A stretch of DNA of 7,764 nt, taken from assembly GCA_019113665.1 (NCBI GenBank), contig DXGW01000097.1:1-7764 (forward strand), given 5' to 3'. Position numbers and translations under genes: made by a program. Positions 6,133 through 7,764 of the stretch are shown piece by piece; position 1 is the first letter of the stretch; the number at the start of each line of letters is the position of its first letter. This DNA is from Candidatus Alistipes excrementipullorum. Its GTDB lineage: Bacteria > Bacteroidota > Bacteroidia > Bacteroidales > Rikenellaceae. The notes under the pieces are model-generated. The model had not been told where the DNA came from. It saw only the letters and a list, made by a program, of their open reading frames with translations, and did no database searches.

Positions 6133-6865
6133 GATGATCATATCGGTAAGCGAACTTACCAAACGCTTCGGGGACTTCACGGCCGTCGACCACATATCGT
6201 TCGAAGTCGGGCGCGGCGAGATCTTCGGGTTCCTCGGGGCCAACGGGGCCGGCAAGACCACGGCCATGCGCATGCTGTGCGGATTGAGTTACCCGACCTC
6301 CGGCAGCGGCAGCGTAGCCGGTTGCGACATCATGACCCAGGGTGAAGAGATAAAACGGCACATAGGTTACATGAGCCAGCGTTTCTCGCTCTACGACGAT
6401 CTTACCGTAGCCGAAAACATACGCCTTTACGGAGGCATATACGGACTTTCAGACATGCAGATCAAACGCCGCACGGTATCACTCCTCGGGCGTCTCGACT
6501 TCCGTGCCGAGACACGCACCCTCGTGGGCGAACTGCCATTGGGCTGGAAACAGAAACTCGCCTTCTCGGTTGCGACCATACACCGACCCGAGATCGTCTT
6601 CCTCGACGAACCGACAGGCGGTGTAGACCCTGTCACACGCCGTCAGTTCTGGGAACTGATATACGAAACGGCTGCCGAAGGCACCACTGTATTCGTCACC
6701 ACACACTACATGGACGAGGCCGAATACTGTTCACGTGTCTCGATCATGGTCGACGGGCGGATCAGCGCCCTCGGCACGCCGGCAGAACTGAAACACGGAT
6801 TCGCCGCCGGGTCAATGGACGAGGTCTTTCGTTCACTGGCCCGTACGGCCCAACGCTCGGAATAG
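6125..6865 (+). CDS. ABC exporter ATPase 2 (YbhF C-half-like), with degenerate signature motif
   Basis: A 246-residue ABC ATPase. Walker A is GANGAGKTT (38-46), the Q-loop YMSQRFSLY contains Gln85, Walker B is IVFLDEPT (157-164) with Glu162, and the H-loop VTTHYMDEAEYC contains His184, so its own nucleotide-handling residues are complete. The signature, however, is LPLGWKQK (137-144) instead of LSGGQ-like: the Ser is Pro and the first Gly is Leu. The second half of E. coli YbhF carries a similar LPLGWKQ as far as I recall. It lacks the C-terminal extension of ATPase 1 and is correspondingly shorter. The start at 6125 lies inside the end of ATPase 1 (8-bp overlap); an in-frame ATG at 6134 is a possible alternative that would drop only MNK. 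Paired with ATPase 1 it should form a heterodimer with one complete and one degenerate ATP site, driving the downstream permease. Confidence 0.93.
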   Translation: MNKMIISVSELTKRFGDFTAVDHISFEVGRGEIFGFLGANGAGKTTAMRMLCGLSYPTSGSGSVAGCDIMTQGEEIKRHIGYMSQRFSLYDDLTVAENIRLYGGIYGLSDMQIKRRTVSLLGRLDFRAETRTLVGELPLGWKQKLAFSVATIHRPEIVFLDEPTGGVDPVTRRQFWELIYETAAEGTTVFVTTHYMDEAEYCSRVSIMVDGRISALGTPAELKHGFAAGSMDEVFRSLARTAQRSE

Positions 6866-6868
6866 GCC

Positions 6869-7764
6869 ATGGATCGTTTCCTGTCATTCGTAAAAAAGGA
6901 GTCGCTGCACATTCTGCGCGACAAACGCACGCTTCTCGTTGTGCTCATAATACCTATTGTGCTGACCCTGCTCTTCGGATTTGCCATGTCGACCGAGGTC
7001 AACAACGTCAACGTGGCCGTCGTGGCGCCGCACCGCAGCGATGCCGTACGTTCGGCCGTCGAGCGCATCGCGGCCAATCCCTATTTCACGTTCAAGGGAT
7101 ATGTCGACGGACGCAATATAGACGAAGTACTCAGGCGCGGCGATGCCGATGCCGTCGTGGTCTTTGCCGACAATTACGACCGTATCTCGGCTTCCGGTTC
7201 CGGCGGGGCGGCCGTACAACTGGTATTCGACGCATCGGACCCCAATGCCGCAACGGCCGGGGCCGCATACCTCCAGAGCATTCTGACCGGCGGGGAAGCC
7301 TACGGCTTCATGCCCGAAACCCGCCTGCTGTACAATCCCCAGATGAAGAGTTCGTACAACTTCGTCCCGGGTATCATGGGAATGATATTCATGCTGATCT
7401 GCGCCATGATGACCTCGGTGTCGATAGTCCGCGAAAAGGAGACCGGATCGATGGAAGTACTGCTCGTTTCGCCCGTAAGGCCGATCAACATAGTGATTGC
7501 CAAGATGGTACCATACCTGTTGCTGTCATGCATCAACCTCGCCTCGATACTGCTTCTGGCCCGCTTCGCACTCGGCGTTCCGATGTCCGGCAACATGACG
7601 GCAATGGTCGGCGTGTCGCTGCTCTATCTTGTACTCGCACTCGCATTCGGGCTTCTGATCTCGACCGTGACCGACCGCCAGTCCACAGCCATCATCATCT
7701 CGGGCATGCTGCTGCTCCTGCCCATAATCATGCTCTCGGGCATGGCATTCCCCGTAGAGAACAT
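6869..7764 (+). CDS. ABC-2 type permease of the exporter, YbhS/YbhR-like (3' end outside window)
   Basis: The reading frame starts at ATG 6869, 3 bp after the ATPase 2 stop, and stays open to the window end (298 residues so far; family members are about 370). The cytoplasmic N-terminal helix FVKKESLHILRDKRT (7-21) precedes membrane segment 1 (about 22-40). A periplasmic domain follows (about 41-163), then segments near 166-187, 208-231, 244-266 and 272-291. The loop REKETGSMEVLLVSPVRP (188-205) after segment 2 is a hallmark of this ABC-2 permease family (ABC2_membrane_3). The large periplasmic domain is expected to contact the adaptor. About 75 residues, including the last helix, are missing. 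A second permease gene (the YbhR counterpart) probably follows outside the window, because YbhFSR uses two different permeases. Exported substrates of such pumps include drugs; here the substrate is unknown. Confidence 0.92.
   Translation, partial: MDRFLSFVKKESLHILRDKRTLLVVLIIPIVLTLLFGFAMSTEVNNVNVAVVAPHRSDAVRSAVERIAANPYFTFKGYVDGRNIDEVLRRGDADAVVVFADNYDRISASGSGGAAVQLVFDASDPNAATAGAAYLQSILTGGEAYGFMPETRLLYNPQMKSSYNFVPGIMGMIFMLICAMMTSVSIVREKETGSMEVLLVSPVRPINIVIAKMVPYLLLSCINLASILLLARFALGVPMSGNMTAMVGVSLLYLVLALAFGLLISTVTDRQSTAIIISGMLLLLPIIMLSGMAFPVEN

Overview
The window is chromosomal-type DNA, very probably from a Bacteroidales bacterium. The main evidence is a promoter matching the Bacteroidetes consensus (TTTG, 20 bp, TAtaTTTG), a TonB-dependent receptor, A/T-rich leaders without strong Shine-Dalgarno sites, and the closeness of the exporter proteins to those I remember from Bacteroides. 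The GC-rich coding sequence with many ATA isoleucine codons would suit Alistipes or a relative, but that genus guess is from memory. All genes are on the + strand and coding density is very high. The only intergenic stretch longer than about 25 bp is 2243-2428.

Region 1 (start to about 2300) is the tail of an uptake operon: the C-terminal end of a TonB-dependent outer membrane receptor, a small six-helix membrane protein resembling an ECF-transporter S component, and an aldo/keto reductase fused to a two-cluster ferredoxin domain. A 12-bp stem with a T-run closes it. The order suggests outer membrane capture, inner membrane transport and a redox step on one unidentified small molecule. No EcfA/EcfT genes are visible here.

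Region 2 (2300-2428) is a compact A/T-rich control region. A Bacteroidetes promoter is flanked by two near-identical inverted repeats, one abutting the upstream face of the -33 element and one over the expected transcription start. They are the likely operators of the TetR-family regulator encoded just downstream.

Region 3 (2429 to the end) is a tightly packed exporter operon: TetR regulator, TolC-like outer membrane channel, HlyD/YbhG-like adaptor lipoprotein, two separate ABC ATPases, and an ABC-2 permease cut by the window edge. Junctions are 4-bp ATGA overlaps, a 1-bp gap, an 8-bp overlap and a 3-bp gap. The architecture resembles the Enterobacterial CecR/YbhGFSR drug exporter, with the single two-domain ATPase YbhF replaced by two proteins and the outer membrane channel encoded in the operon. 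The two ATPases carry complementary active-site losses: the first lacks the Q-loop Gln and H-loop His, the second lacks a normal LSGGQ signature. In a heterodimer all of these defects fall on one composite ATP site, leaving the other site complete. I see no mobile element, CRISPR array or RNA gene.
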